Source: Ignavibacteriaceae bacterium (GTDB lineage: Bacteria > Bacteroidota > Ignavibacteria > Ignavibacteriales > Ignavibacteriaceae). From it: a stretch of DNA of 35,765 bases. How positions within the stretch are numbered: position 1 is the first letter of the stretch; each line of letters opens with the position of its first letter. The notes below the pieces were generated by a model, which was given only the letters and a program-made list of their open reading frames with translations, did not search any database and was not told the origin of the DNA. Below are positions 15,989-24,542 of the stretch, piece by piece. The position numbers and the translations under genes are program-made. The stretch lies in contig JACAFB010000005.1 of NCBI GenBank assembly GCA_013388545.1, positions 1 through 35,765 of the forward strand. Direction: 5' to 3'.

Positions 15989-17422
15989 CTAATAATTTTC
16001 TACAATCAATCTGCAAATCTCGTCCTGAAAGCCCCTTGCTTTTTGTGGACTTCCAATGAAATTCTGAATCAAAATTGAAAATGCAATATCATGTTGATTT
16101 TTAGTTTTAAGATAACCTGAGAGGCAGCTTACACCCTGAAGTGTACCGGTTTTGGCTTTAACATTTCCAAGAGTAAACCTGTTTTTCATCCGGTTAGTTA
16201 AGGTACCATCAACACCGGCAACGGGAAGTGAATTGAGAAATGTCTCATAAGTCTTTCCACCTTTTTTATACATATACTTCAGGATTTCAATCAGACATTC
16301 TGCAGTGATAAGGTTATATCTGGAAACACCGGAGCCGTCGGCAATAACATAATTCTCAGGATTTAATCTGATCAGCTTTAGAAATTTTTTTATTGCTTCA
16401 ATTCCCTTCTGAGATGAGGAAGGTTTACCGAAAAATCTTTCGCCAAGTAAATAAAAAGTCATCTCGGCACTGAGATTATCACTTTCTTTATTCAGGTTAT
16501 CGATTACAGAAGTAAAAGGCCGTTCGTAAGAGAACAGTTTCACGGAGTTAAACGGAACATTTTTTATGTTTGCTTTACCATTTACTGTTATTCCATTTTG
16601 CTTAAGCCGTTCAATCAAAAAATTAATGAATACTCTTTCAGGTGAGAATAAATTCAATTTTCTCTTTGCAACTGTTTCAGGATTTTTTGTAAGAGGTTTA
16701 ATAATTCCTTTCACGATAACGTCATTCGACCTGTTCAGCCAATCCCGGGTGATTTCAACATAAGTGGACTCTGCATTCAGATCGATAAATGCTTCATTCC
16801 TGATTCTGATAAATTCATTCGGTGGATAAATTTCTATTTCAGGTTTTGATTTTGTGAAAGAACTTTTTACTGCAACCTCGATAATATTATCATTTATATT
16901 TAATGCACTCAGAAAAGGCGCATCAGGATACAAATCATCGTCCCACATCCAACCGATTCCCCAAAAGAGAGAATCTTTAATGGAAATGTCGCCGCAAATA
17001 TTTCCCTCAATTTTCCTTATGTTTAATCTTTTCAGTTGGGAAGCGAGCGAATCCATATCTGCCAAAGTAAAATCGGGGTCCAAGCCACCTGCTATGTAAA
17101 GATCACCTTTTAACGAGCCGAAGAGAATTTCGCCGGTATAATAAACCTGAGTTGAAAAAAATAAATCATCCCCATAAAATTCAATCGCTGCAGCAGTTGT
17201 AAGAAGTTTCATATTTGAAGCAGGATTGAGAAGTAGCTTTGTATTTTTCGAATAAATTGTTCTATCTGAATTTAAGTCGTGGATCTGAAGTGCAATATTT
17301 GTCGTTTTAAAGAAATCATTTTCAAGAAGCGAATTGATTTTAGTACGAAGAGATTCAATCCTTGTTTGAGGAAATGATTGTATTAAAAATAAGATAACGA
17401 ACAGCAGAATTAATCTTTTCAT
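15989..17422 (-). CDS. dacB: D-alanyl-D-alanine carboxypeptidase/endopeptidase, PBP4 type
   Basis: A peptidase S13 family low-molecular-weight penicillin-binding protein of about 477 residues, which would trim or cleave D-Ala cross-links in periplasmic peptidoglycan. The start at 17422 gives a signal peptide (MKRLILLFVILFLIQSFPQ) and has GGA upstream; an earlier in-frame start at 17485 lies inside the preceding gene. The three active-site motifs are present: SxxK as S69-N-M-K72 in NPASNMKL, SxN as SDN in NKESDNLSAEM, and KTG in VKAKTGTLQG near the C-terminus. The long insertion between the first two motifs is normal for PBP4. It follows the TatD-radical SAM gene by 16 bases. Confidence 0.92.
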   Translation of the reverse strand: MKRLILLFVILFLIQSFPQTRIESLRTKINSLLENDFFKTTNIALQIHDLNSDRTIYSKNTKLLLNPASNMKLLTTAAAIEFYGDDLFFSTQVYYTGEILFGSLKGDLYIAGGLDPDFTLADMDSLASQLKRLNIRKIEGNICGDISIKDSLFWGIGWMWDDDLYPDAPFLSALNINDNIIEVAVKSSFTKSKPEIEIYPPNEFIRIRNEAFIDLNAESTYVEITRDWLNRSNDVIVKGIIKPLTKNPETVAKRKLNLFSPERVFINFLIERLKQNGITVNGKANIKNVPFNSVKLFSYERPFTSVIDNLNKESDNLSAEMTFYLLGERFFGKPSSSQKGIEAIKKFLKLIRLNPENYVIADGSGVSRYNLITAECLIEILKYMYKKGGKTYETFLNSLPVAGVDGTLTNRMKNRFTLGNVKAKTGTLQGVSCLSGYLKTKNQHDIAFSILIQNFIGSPQKARGFQDEICRLIVENY

Positions 17423-17438
17423 GTTTTTCCGTTTCTTG

Positions 17439-18800
17439 CTAGAAGTATTCACGTACTCTGAACTGCGCACCAATTGATTCTTCAACTATTTTTCTTGCTT
17501 TTTCAATTTCTACCTGGTCGATGTTCACCACAGTCATTACAACAGAATTAACGTAATTTTTAGCTCTTTTGGCAAAAGTTATCATTTCATTAAACAATCG
17601 TGTTTCAACTTTCATTAGCTGAGCGTACTGTCTCGGATCAAAAGTATTCAGGCTTATTGAAACAGTGTCGATTAGTCCTTTCATTTCAGCAGTGATATCA
17701 CGCTTGTTGATATAATTGCCATGGCCATTAGTATTAAGCCTTGTTTTTCCTCCCTTATTTTTTACATACTTAGCGACTTGTTTTACAACTTCCCAGCGAA
17801 TTGTTGGTTCTCCGAAACCGCAAAATACTATTTCATCATATTGCCTGGGATCACCGATCTCCTGGATGTAAATTAAAGCATCAGGTTCCTCATTCTTCGA
17901 CATCTTCAAATTGTACTCGCCAAGAACCGGATTTGTTTTTCGCTTGCAAAAAACACAATCAGCATTGCACCGGTTGGTAACATTTATGTACAGAGAATTT
18001 CTGAGCTTGTAAGTGTAAACTGTGTTCCGATAGGAGCCAATTCCAAAAAGTTTAAATGCATTGTACGAGGTAATTCTTCCAATCGATTCAAGGGTCATTC
18101 CTGTTATTTCAGAAATTTTTTCTGCGACTATTTTTACAAAGGCCGGTTCATTTCTTTTTCCACGATAAGGAATCGGCGGCATAAAAGGAGAATCTGTTTC
18201 AAGTAAAAGATGGTCGACCGGAATCCTGGATAAAATAATTCTGAGGTTTTCTGATTTCTTATATGTTATGTTGCCTGTAAATGATAAATAATGGTTCATT
18301 GAAATTAATTCAATTGCTTCATCGAGTTTACCATTGAAACAATGAAACTGAGCTTTTAATCCGCTGCCGCAGTAACTTCCGACAATTTCAAGCAAATCTT
18401 CGGACGAATCACGGTTATGCACAATAATTGGTTTGTTTAATTTCAATGCAAGGTCAATCTGATCCCGGAATGCTTCAATTTGTTTTTGTTTTGGCGAATA
18501 ATCATAATAATAATCTAACCCGATTTCCCCGATCGCGATTACTTTAGGATGAGAAGATATCCTTTCAATTTCAGAAAGCATTTCTTTATTCCAACCTGAA
18601 GTTTCGTGAGGATGAACTCCTGCTGCTGCGTAAATCATATCATATTTTTCAGCAAGCTCGATGCTTTTTTGTGAGGTTTGAATATCGGTTGCAGGTACTA
18701 TTATAAAATCAAGCGAGCTTTCTTTCGCCCTTTCAATTATTTCATCAAGTTCTCCATCATAATTCGGGTAGAATAAATGGGCGTGTGTATCGATAAACAT
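17439..18800 (-). CDS. TatD metal-dependent hydrolase fused to radical SAM domain
   Basis: A 453-residue two-domain protein. Residues 1 to about 255 form a TatD-family barrel (3'-5' DNase/hydrolase): metal ligands H6 and H8 (DTHAH), E92 (GEIGLDYYYDY), H128 (VHNRD), H153 (FHCFNG) and D203 (ETDSPFMPP) are all in place. Residues about 265-453 form a short radical SAM domain with the 4Fe-4S cluster motif C278-x3-C282-x2-C285 (TNRCNADCVFCKR), then FCGFGEPT (SAM-binding GE-type motif) and NTNGHG. This second half matches the TatD-associated radical SAM family, known as neighbours or fusions of tatD. Its reaction is unknown to me. It has no extra auxiliary-cluster domain. The gene follows the TonB receptor by 37 bases and precedes dacB by 16. 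Confidence 0.9.
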   Translation of the reverse strand: MFIDTHAHLFYPNYDGELDEIIERAKESSLDFIIVPATDIQTSQKSIELAEKYDMIYAAAGVHPHETSGWNKEMLSEIERISSHPKVIAIGEIGLDYYYDYSPKQKQIEAFRDQIDLALKLNKPIIVHNRDSSEDLLEIVGSYCGSGLKAQFHCFNGKLDEAIELISMNHYLSFTGNITYKKSENLRIILSRIPVDHLLLETDSPFMPPIPYRGKRNEPAFVKIVAEKISEITGMTLESIGRITSYNAFKLFGIGSYRNTVYTYKLRNSLYINVTNRCNADCVFCKRKTNPVLGEYNLKMSKNEEPDALIYIQEIGDPRQYDEIVFCGFGEPTIRWEVVKQVAKYVKNKGGKTRLNTNGHGNYINKRDITAEMKGLIDTVSISLNTFDPRQYAQLMKVETRLFNEMITFAKRAKNYVNSVVMTVVNIDQVEIEKARKIVEESIGAQFRVREYF

Positions 18801-18837
18801 ATTAAAATCAGAATTTTGTTAAATGCTTTGGTTGAAA

Positions 18838-21042
18838 TTAAAATTGAAATTCAATGGACAAAGAAAAATTTCTTATGGGCTTTAAATTACCAATTAGTTC
18901 AACATAATTGTAGTTAAAAATATTGTCGGCATTTAATAATATTTTAGAATTAAAATCCGCGAATGGCAATTGATAACCAACCCTTAAATCAAATACGATA
19001 ACCTCGGTTCTTTTTTTACCATCTTTAACCAGACCCAGATCAATCAATTCTTCGTCAATCTCTTCTACCCTGCTCCAATAACGCGCATCAATTCCGAAAT
19101 CGACATTCAATAGTTTCCAATCAATGCTTGAATAAATTGAATGCTTTGGTCTGTACTTCAAAGCTCTTTTCAAATCAATATCCCGCGAATATAAATAAGT
19201 GTAGTTCGCAGAAAATAAAAGATCAGATTTCAAAAGACTGAAGTTGTAGCTGAGCTCAAAACCCTGGATTCTTGCACGTGTAACATTTTTAAATATAACC
19301 AGTCCATCGGCGGGATCAATTCCCGCTTCGATCAAATCATAAAATTCATTGCTAAAGAAATTTATTTCGGCGCCAATTATTTCTTTGAAATTCCAATCAG
19401 CCCCAATTTCAAATGAAAGATTTTTTTCGGGAGAAATTAACGGATTCGGTTTAACTGTAATTCCACTTGTAGAAGTTGAAGTAAATGCTTCTGCTAAAGT
19501 TGGCGCTCTGAACCCAAGCCCGAATGATGTTCTGAAAGTAAGCTGAGGATTAAGTTTATAATTCAAACCGACTTTGGGAGAAATTGCGCCTGATCCTTTT
19601 ATCGAAGATAACTTATTGTAATCATATCTAAAGCCGGCATTTACAATCAAAGGAAAAGAAAATTTCTGCTCGAAGTGAGAATATATTCCAAACCCGTTAG
19701 CATTCCTGTCACCAAAAATATTAGATCGGACGTCTGCATGCATTGCTTCGACACCCGAAATCAAAAGTGATTTATCGTTGAATGAATAGTCCATTTGAAC
19801 TTCAGAGCGAATAAGGTTTGATGTTGCCCTGTTGCCTGCTTCTGATTCATCATTCCATTTGTTCAGGTAATAACTTGTTTTAACGTTTAACAAAAACTTT
19901 TGATCAAGCAGATTTTTATAAATCAATCCGCTCATATATCTGTTTGTAGCAGTTCTCTGTCCCTGGTCTGCATCCGGAGGAACCAAAGCATTTTTAGAAT
20001 CTTTCCAATAAAGGAAACTCCCTCCTCTTTTATTCAGCGAATTAAAAAAAAGCGATAAAGAAGAAGTTGTTGAGAAATCGTAATCGGCTTTTAAGAAAGT
20101 GATATACTTTTTAGAAAAACCACTTTGCTTATAACTATCATCCTCAAGACGTGTAAGTGATGCAGAAAAACCAAAATCATTGAAGCGATTGGAATGGGAA
20201 ACAGTCAAGCCATTGAAAAATCTCATTCTGTCTGACCAATCCCATTCGTCGAAATGCGGCTTATCATACATTCCTAAAAATGAACTTACAGAAGTTAAAG
20301 AATGGTCTGAAATTCTTTTTGTTATAACATTTACAACTCCGCCGATTGCAGTTGAACCATATAAAGAACTTGCAGCACCTTTGATTATTTCGATGCGTTC
20401 AAGCTGTGAAGTTGGAATTATCTCCCAGATAGTTTCACCAGTATCACCTGTATAAAAAGGAATTCCATCAATTAAAAGCAGCACACGTGAACCCGCACCC
20501 CGGCTGTATCCGCTTGATCCTCTTATACTTATTTGATCTTCAGTCATATTTACGCCGGGAACATAACGCAGTGCATTTTCAACATTGAAAAGATTTTTCT
20601 TCGAAAGAAAATCGGATGAAATAACCTCAGCCGACATTGTAAGCTCGGATATCTTTTCCTCATGTCTGCCGGCTGTTATTATTATCTGTTCGGCTTTGAT
20701 TAAGGTTTCTCTTAAAACTACATTTAGAAACACAGAATTATTCTGAACTTTAATACTATCATAAACTAACTTTTGAAACCCGATTAAGGAAAATTCGAGC
20801 GTATAAATTCCGGGTTTGGTGTTTTTAAATTCAAAAAAACCCGATTGATTTGTAGTTGTTCCAAGCAAAGTTCCTTTCTTAACCACATTTACATTTTGAA
20901 TAGGAACTCCGAGTGTGTCTTTAACAATACCGCTAATTGAGTAACCCTGTGCAAAAGACAAGCTGAATGTGACAAGTGAAAAGAGTAGCGTTATAACATA
21001 CACGGAAATTTTTAATTTAAACATCTTAAATAAAAACTCCAT
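18838..21042 (-). CDS. TonB-dependent outer-membrane receptor
   Basis: A 734-residue gated outer-membrane importer. The signal sequence ends near SLSFAQG (about 32). A carboxypeptidase-regulatory-like domain follows (YSISGIVKDTLGVPIQNVNV, about 34-115), then the plug (VENALRYVPGVNM, ISIRGSSGYSRG, VLLLIDGIP, IEIIKGAASSLYGSTAIGGVVNVIT) and a 22-strand-type barrel ending in an aromatic residue (SLSIEFQF). The ligand cannot be read from the sequence; siderophore, cobalamin or sugar are all possible. The ATG at 21042 shares one base with the TAA of the upstream lipoprotein gene, and GGGAG five bases before it supports this start over the ATG at 21024. Tight coupling suggests the lipoprotein and receptor are made together. 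Confidence 0.92.
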   Translation of the reverse strand: MEFLFKMFKLKISVYVITLLFSLVTFSLSFAQGYSISGIVKDTLGVPIQNVNVVKKGTLLGTTTNQSGFFEFKNTKPGIYTLEFSLIGFQKLVYDSIKVQNNSVFLNVVLRETLIKAEQIIITAGRHEEKISELTMSAEVISSDFLSKKNLFNVENALRYVPGVNMTEDQISIRGSSGYSRGAGSRVLLLIDGIPFYTGDTGETIWEIIPTSQLERIEIIKGAASSLYGSTAIGGVVNVITKRISDHSLTSVSSFLGMYDKPHFDEWDWSDRMRFFNGLTVSHSNRFNDFGFSASLTRLEDDSYKQSGFSKKYITFLKADYDFSTTSSLSLFFNSLNKRGGSFLYWKDSKNALVPPDADQGQRTATNRYMSGLIYKNLLDQKFLLNVKTSYYLNKWNDESEAGNRATSNLIRSEVQMDYSFNDKSLLISGVEAMHADVRSNIFGDRNANGFGIYSHFEQKFSFPLIVNAGFRYDYNKLSSIKGSGAISPKVGLNYKLNPQLTFRTSFGLGFRAPTLAEAFTSTSTSGITVKPNPLISPEKNLSFEIGADWNFKEIIGAEINFFSNEFYDLIEAGIDPADGLVIFKNVTRARIQGFELSYNFSLLKSDLLFSANYTYLYSRDIDLKRALKYRPKHSIYSSIDWKLLNVDFGIDARYWSRVEEIDEELIDLGLVKDGKKRTEVIVFDLRVGYQLPFADFNSKILLNADNIFNYNYVELIGNLKPIRNFSLSIEFQF

Positions 21043-21560
21043 TATCTCCCGCCCGGAGGTTGAGGGGGCGGATTATTAAAGTCACAAATTATGTCAATAT
21101 TAGTTACCAGAGTATTTTCAGGAATAACCAGAGTCCCCGGCTTAGTAGTATCACCATTAGCATAATAAACCCCGGCAACAGTCCAGTCAATTCGATTCAA
21201 TGATAGATCAATGGTTTTTGATTGAGCAACACAAACATATGCATATTCACCAGAAGTTATCTGGATGAATGCAGTATCAAGAGAGTTATAATTTATTTCA
21301 CTTATTCCGTATGGAATTTCTGGTCCGACAAACTTTAAATTCAATATATTGAAATCACCCGGAGACTGCAGAAGATTCTTAAATACAACCAGGTGAGTTC
21401 TGGTAATGCTGTCAGGCCAGGCTCCGATAAAAGTTATTTTCCCGCTGAAACCGGGTTTTTGAGTTGTTTCAGGTTCAGGAGTTATCCCTTCACCACAGCT
21501 TAGTTGAAACAATACAGGCAGAAGTAAGATTATGGATTTGATCTTTTTATAATACTTCAC
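21042..21560 (-). CDS. Lipoprotein paired with TonB receptor
   Basis: A 172-residue predicted lipoprotein. It starts with GTG at 21560, overlapping the end of purM by 14 bases, with AAGGA ten bases upstream. The signal MKYYKKIKSIILLLPVLFQL ends in the lipobox LSC with cysteine 22. The mature chain (GFSGKITFIGAWPDSITRTH onward) is predicted beta-rich and finishes in a proline-glycine tail, PPPQPPGGR. The codons of that tail also create the GGGAG ribosome binding site of the downstream TonB receptor. I do not recognise a named family. Its position suggests a surface or periplasmic accessory to the receptor, such as ligand capture, but that is inference. Confidence 0.8.
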   Translation of the reverse strand: MKYYKKIKSIILLLPVLFQLSCGEGITPEPETTQKPGFSGKITFIGAWPDSITRTHLVVFKNLLQSPGDFNILNLKFVGPEIPYGISEINYNSLDTAFIQITSGEYAYVCVAQSKTIDLSLNRIDWTVAGVYYANGDTTKPGTLVIPENTLVTNIDIICDFNNPPPQPPGGR

Positions 21561-22542
21561 CGATTAAAATTCCTTCTTCATTTAATGTGGAAGCAAGCCT
21601 CAAAGTTTCATCAGCTATTTCAGGCGATGCAATTGCAATTAAACCGATCCCAAGATTAAATACTTTCTTCATTTCCTCATTTTCTATTTTCCCGGTTCGT
21701 TGAATCAATTTAAATATTTCGGGCACCTCCCAGGAATTCCAGTCAATTTTTAATTTCCTTTCTTCGGGTAATATTCTGTTCGTGTTGCCAACTATTCCGC
21801 CGCCGGTAATGTGCGAAAATCCTTTAATCTCGAGCCTTGATATCAACAATTCAATGAGCTTCAGGTACGACTTGTGAATGCTAAGTAATTCTTCACCCAG
21901 CGTTTGTTTCAGACCCGCCGGTTGTTCGTTAAGCTTAAAGGACTCGAGCAATACTTTTCTCGCAAGTGAATATCCGTTCGTATGCAATCCGTTTGATTTA
22001 AAGCCTATAAGAATATCACCTTTAGAGATTTTATCACCTTTAATTACCTTTGATTTATCTACAATACCTACAATTGTTCCGGATAAATCATAATCGCTTT
22101 CATCATATAGCCCGGGCATTTCAGCAGTTTCACCGCCAATCAGGACACAACCATTCTCTTTGCAGGCGACTGAGAAACCTTTAACAATATCGGAAGCAAT
22201 TTCAGGTTTCAATCTCCCGAAAGCCAGGTAATCAAGAAAGAACAAAGGTTTAGCACCACATACAGCTATATCGTTAACACAATGATTTACAAGATCCTGT
22301 CCAATTGAGCTATGCCTGCCCATAGAAATTGCGACTTTTAGTTTTGTGCCTACACCATCAACACTAGAGACTAATACCGGATTTTTATAGCCGCTCAGAT
22401 CGAGTTCATAAAATCCCCCGAATAAACCAATATCAGATAAAACATTTTTATTAAAAGTTGACCTGGCGTAATCTTTAATTTTTTTAACAGCCTCATCTCC
22501 GGCTTCAATATCAACGCCTGAATTTTTATAGGTTTCGCTCAA
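21547..22542 (-). CDS. purM: Phosphoribosylformylglycinamidine cyclo-ligase (AIR synthase)
   Basis: This 331-residue enzyme catalyses the fifth step of purine synthesis, ATP-dependent closure of formylglycinamidine ribotide to aminoimidazole ribotide. Family hallmarks are the N-terminal TYKNSGVDIEAGDEAV, SSVDGVGTKLKVA, QDLVNHCVNDIAVCGAKPLF, GGETAEMPGLY and SHITGGGIVGNTNRILP. The start is TTG at 22542, eight bases after GGAG; no ATG fits. Length is normal, slightly short at the C-terminus. It appears to head a six-gene minus-strand operon whose other members are not purine genes. An exact TAnnTTTG element on the minus strand at 22574-22567 is a plausible promoter. Confidence 0.94.
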   Translation of the reverse strand: MSETYKNSGVDIEAGDEAVKKIKDYARSTFNKNVLSDIGLFGGFYELDLSGYKNPVLVSSVDGVGTKLKVAISMGRHSSIGQDLVNHCVNDIAVCGAKPLFFLDYLAFGRLKPEIASDIVKGFSVACKENGCVLIGGETAEMPGLYDESDYDLSGTIVGIVDKSKVIKGDKISKGDILIGFKSNGLHTNGYSLARKVLLESFKLNEQPAGLKQTLGEELLSIHKSYLKLIELLISRLEIKGFSHITGGGIVGNTNRILPEERKLKIDWNSWEVPEIFKLIQRTGKIENEEMKKVFNLGIGLIAIASPEIADETLRLASTLNEEGILIGEVL

Positions 22543-22566
22543 AAAATGATCTCCGGTTAATTAAAT

Positions 22567-22574
22567 CAAAAATA
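22567..22574 (-). promoter_or_regulatory. Candidate TAnnTTTG promoter element for purM operon
   Basis: On the minus strand the sequence reads TATTTTTG, an exact match. Transcription would begin near 22560, giving an 18-base leader that includes the GGAG site before the TTG start of purM. The upstream -33 position reads AAGT/GTTTT rather than TTTG. Confidence 0.35.
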
Positions 22575-22817
22575 ATCCAGTAATAATATAAAAACTTAAT
22601 CAGCAATTATTTCAAGCATTCAGAGATTTTTATCATACAGTTAGCTTTGGTGTGGAAATTTATCTTGAGGTTTAATGCTTTAAAAGGCTGCCAATTAACT
22701 GAAATATTATTAAAAGCTCAGAGTTACTCTCACCTTTCATTTAATCAATTATTAACTTAATGATTAATTACCACTCTAATACCATCTTAATTCGGAGATA
22801 ATTTTTCCAAAAATTGA

Positions 22818-22825
22818 TATATTTG
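22818..22825 (+). promoter_or_regulatory. Candidate TAnnTTTG promoter element for hrcA operon
   Basis: TATATTTG matches exactly; a start near 22832 gives an 18-base leader to the ATG at 22850. The -33 position does not show TTTG. A classical sigma-70 pair is not visible either. Confidence 0.35.
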
Positions 22826-22849
22826 TATAAAATAATGAATGACTGATAA

Positions 22850-23902
22850 ATGATTAACAATGAACTTAACGAACGAGAAAAAAGCGTACTTAAATCAATA
22901 GTGCAGCAATTTATTCTTACTGCTGCTCCTGTTGGCTCAAGGAATATTTCTAAAAAGTACGAAATAGGATTCTCTCCTGCCACGGTAAGAAATGTAATGG
23001 CTGATCTTGAAGAGAGCGGTTATGTTAATCATCCACATACTTCGGCAGGCAGAGTGCCAACCGATAAAGGCTACCGTTTTTATGTTAATTCATTAATGGA
23101 ATTGACCAACATCAGCCCGGCACAGCGGGAACTAATCAATAACAGGCTTGAGGCAACAACTTCAGACCCCGATGATATACTTAGAATTGCATCTGAAATA
23201 TTAAGTGATATCACACATCAGCTGGCTTGTGTTAAATACCCTAATTTTGATTCAGGTATTCTTGAACGAATTCAGCTTGTGCTTCTTTCATCGACAAGGC
23301 TGCTTATTGTTATGAGCATTAAGTCCGGACCACTGAAAACCCTTACACTTGAATACAAAAGCGAAATAAAAAACTCACAGCTTGAATCTGTTCAGTCATT
23401 ACTGAATGAAAGATTATCAGGATTAACACTACGCGAAATAAGAAAAACTATTCCTCAGCGCCTGGGCGATCTTTCAATTGATCAGCAGCCGATAATACGG
23501 ATGTTTATTGATTCGGCTAATGATATTTTTATGGAAACTAAAACCTCGAACAGGCTTTTGATTAGCGGTACAAAAAATGTTATCAAGCAGCCAGAGTTTG
23601 AAAATCCTGAAAGATTCCAAAGCATAATTGAGCTTGTTGAAGATAAGGATGTTATCATTCATATTCTTGAAAAATCAACTGAAGCTTCGGGCAACCAGAT
23701 ATTTATATCTATCGGAAGCGAAAATTATGATACTAAGTTGAGCGATTACAGCTTTATAACAAAAGAATATAAATTTGGAGATGTTACCGGAACTCTTGGA
23801 GTTGTTGGGCCTAAAAGAATGGAATATTCCAAAATAATTGCAATAGTAGATTACATTTCAAAAATAATTTCTGAATTGTTGACTAATAAAAGAGTAAAAT
23901 AA
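22850..23902 (+). CDS. hrcA: Heat-inducible transcription repressor HrcA
   Basis: A 350-residue repressor that normally binds the CIRCE operator upstream of chaperone genes. The N-terminal winged helix (about 1-75) includes LNEREKSVLKSIVQQFILTA (typical HrcA opening), the APVGSRNISKKY segment and FSPATVRNVMADLEESGYV, then HPHTSAGRVPTDKGYRFYV. The GAF-like dimerisation domain follows, with SIGSEN and the C-terminal LGVVGPKRMEYSKIIAIVDY. Length is normal. It leads a plus-strand unit with grpE (14-base gap) and dnaJ; dnaK is not in the window. The ribosome binding site is weak. No CIRCE is visible upstream, so any autoregulation must use a divergent site or none. Confidence 0.95.
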   Translation: MINNELNEREKSVLKSIVQQFILTAAPVGSRNISKKYEIGFSPATVRNVMADLEESGYVNHPHTSAGRVPTDKGYRFYVNSLMELTNISPAQRELINNRLEATTSDPDDILRIASEILSDITHQLACVKYPNFDSGILERIQLVLLSSTRLLIVMSIKSGPLKTLTLEYKSEIKNSQLESVQSLLNERLSGLTLREIRKTIPQRLGDLSIDQQPIIRMFIDSANDIFMETKTSNRLLISGTKNVIKQPEFENPERFQSIIELVEDKDVIIHILEKSTEASGNQIFISIGSENYDTKLSDYSFITKEYKFGDVTGTLGVVGPKRMEYSKIIAIVDYISKIISELLTNKRVK

Positions 23903-23916
23903 GGAGACAAAGATTA

Positions 23917-24537
23917 ATGAGTGAAGACTCAATTAAAAAAGATGAAGAGCTTAATTCAATAGATGAAAATCAGGAAGATACTGACAAAGTAAACCAAGAA
24001 GTTGTTGATGAATCAATTTTCCTGAAGACTAAGATCTCTGAGCTTGAAAATGAAATCGCAGAATTAAAAGATAAATTTCTTCGTAAGGCAGCAGAATTTG
24101 AGAACTACAAAAGAAGAGTTGAAAACGAGCAGCTGAATTTGATTAAATATGCAGCGGAGAATTTTATAACCCGTCTTCTTCCTGTTATTGATGATTTTGA
24201 AAGATCACTTCAGCATGTCGGCTCTGCAAAAGATATTAACTCGGTAACAGAAGGAGTAAAACTAATTTACGATAAGCTTATGAAGCTGCTTGATGAACAA
24301 GGTGTGAAAAAGATTGAAGCGATCGGCAAACCATTTGACGTTGAATATCACGAAGCATTGATGCAAAGAAAGGCTGAAGGAATCCTGCCCAATACTGTGC
24401 TCGATGAAATTCAAAGCGGTTATATATATAAAGATCGGGTCATAAGGCATTCAAAAGTAATTGTTAGCGAAGATTCACACGAGTTATCGGCTAATGATCA
24501 AACAATAAATCCTATTGAATCAGATAACTCGGATTAA
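23917..24537 (+). CDS. grpE: Nucleotide exchange factor GrpE
   Basis: A 206-residue cochaperone that releases ADP from DnaK. An acidic, low-complexity N-terminus (about 1-30) is followed by a long coiled coil ([20 protein letters not shown]) and the signature region [14 protein letters not shown], then the DnaK-binding beta domain with [13 protein letters not shown] and [24 protein letters not shown] upstream of the ATG is a strong ribosome binding site. It lies 14 bases after hrcA, and its TAA sits five bases before the dnaJ start, consistent with one transcript. Confidence 0.95.
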   Translation: MSEDSIKKDEELNSIDENQEDTDKVNQEVVDESIFLKTKISELENEIAELKDKFLRKAAEFENYKRRVENEQLNLIKYAAENFITRLLPVIDDFERSLQHVGSAKDINSVTEGVKLIYDKLMKLLDEQGVKKIEAIGKPFDVEYHEALMQRKAEGILPNTVLDEIQSGYIYKDRVIRHSKVIVSEDSHELSANDQTINPIESDNSD

Positions 24538-24542
24538 TGCTT

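Larger units (their letters stand above)
22543..22849. other. Divergent purM/hrcA intergenic region
   Basis: These 307 bases contain no gene that I can support. They hold candidate promoters for both directions (TATTTTTG on the minus strand at 22574-22567, TATATTTG on the plus strand at 22818-22825). They also hold a 7-bp inverted repeat, TTAATCA at 22741-22747 and TGATTAA at 22761-22767. I found no CIRCE element (TTAGCACTC-N9-GAGTGCTAA) before hrcA and no purine riboswitch on the purM side. Confidence 0.6.

Noticed and set aside
22543..22849. Purine riboswitch ahead of purM
   Set aside because: The minus-strand leader shows no conserved purine-aptamer core; the likely start site leaves only an 18-base leader.
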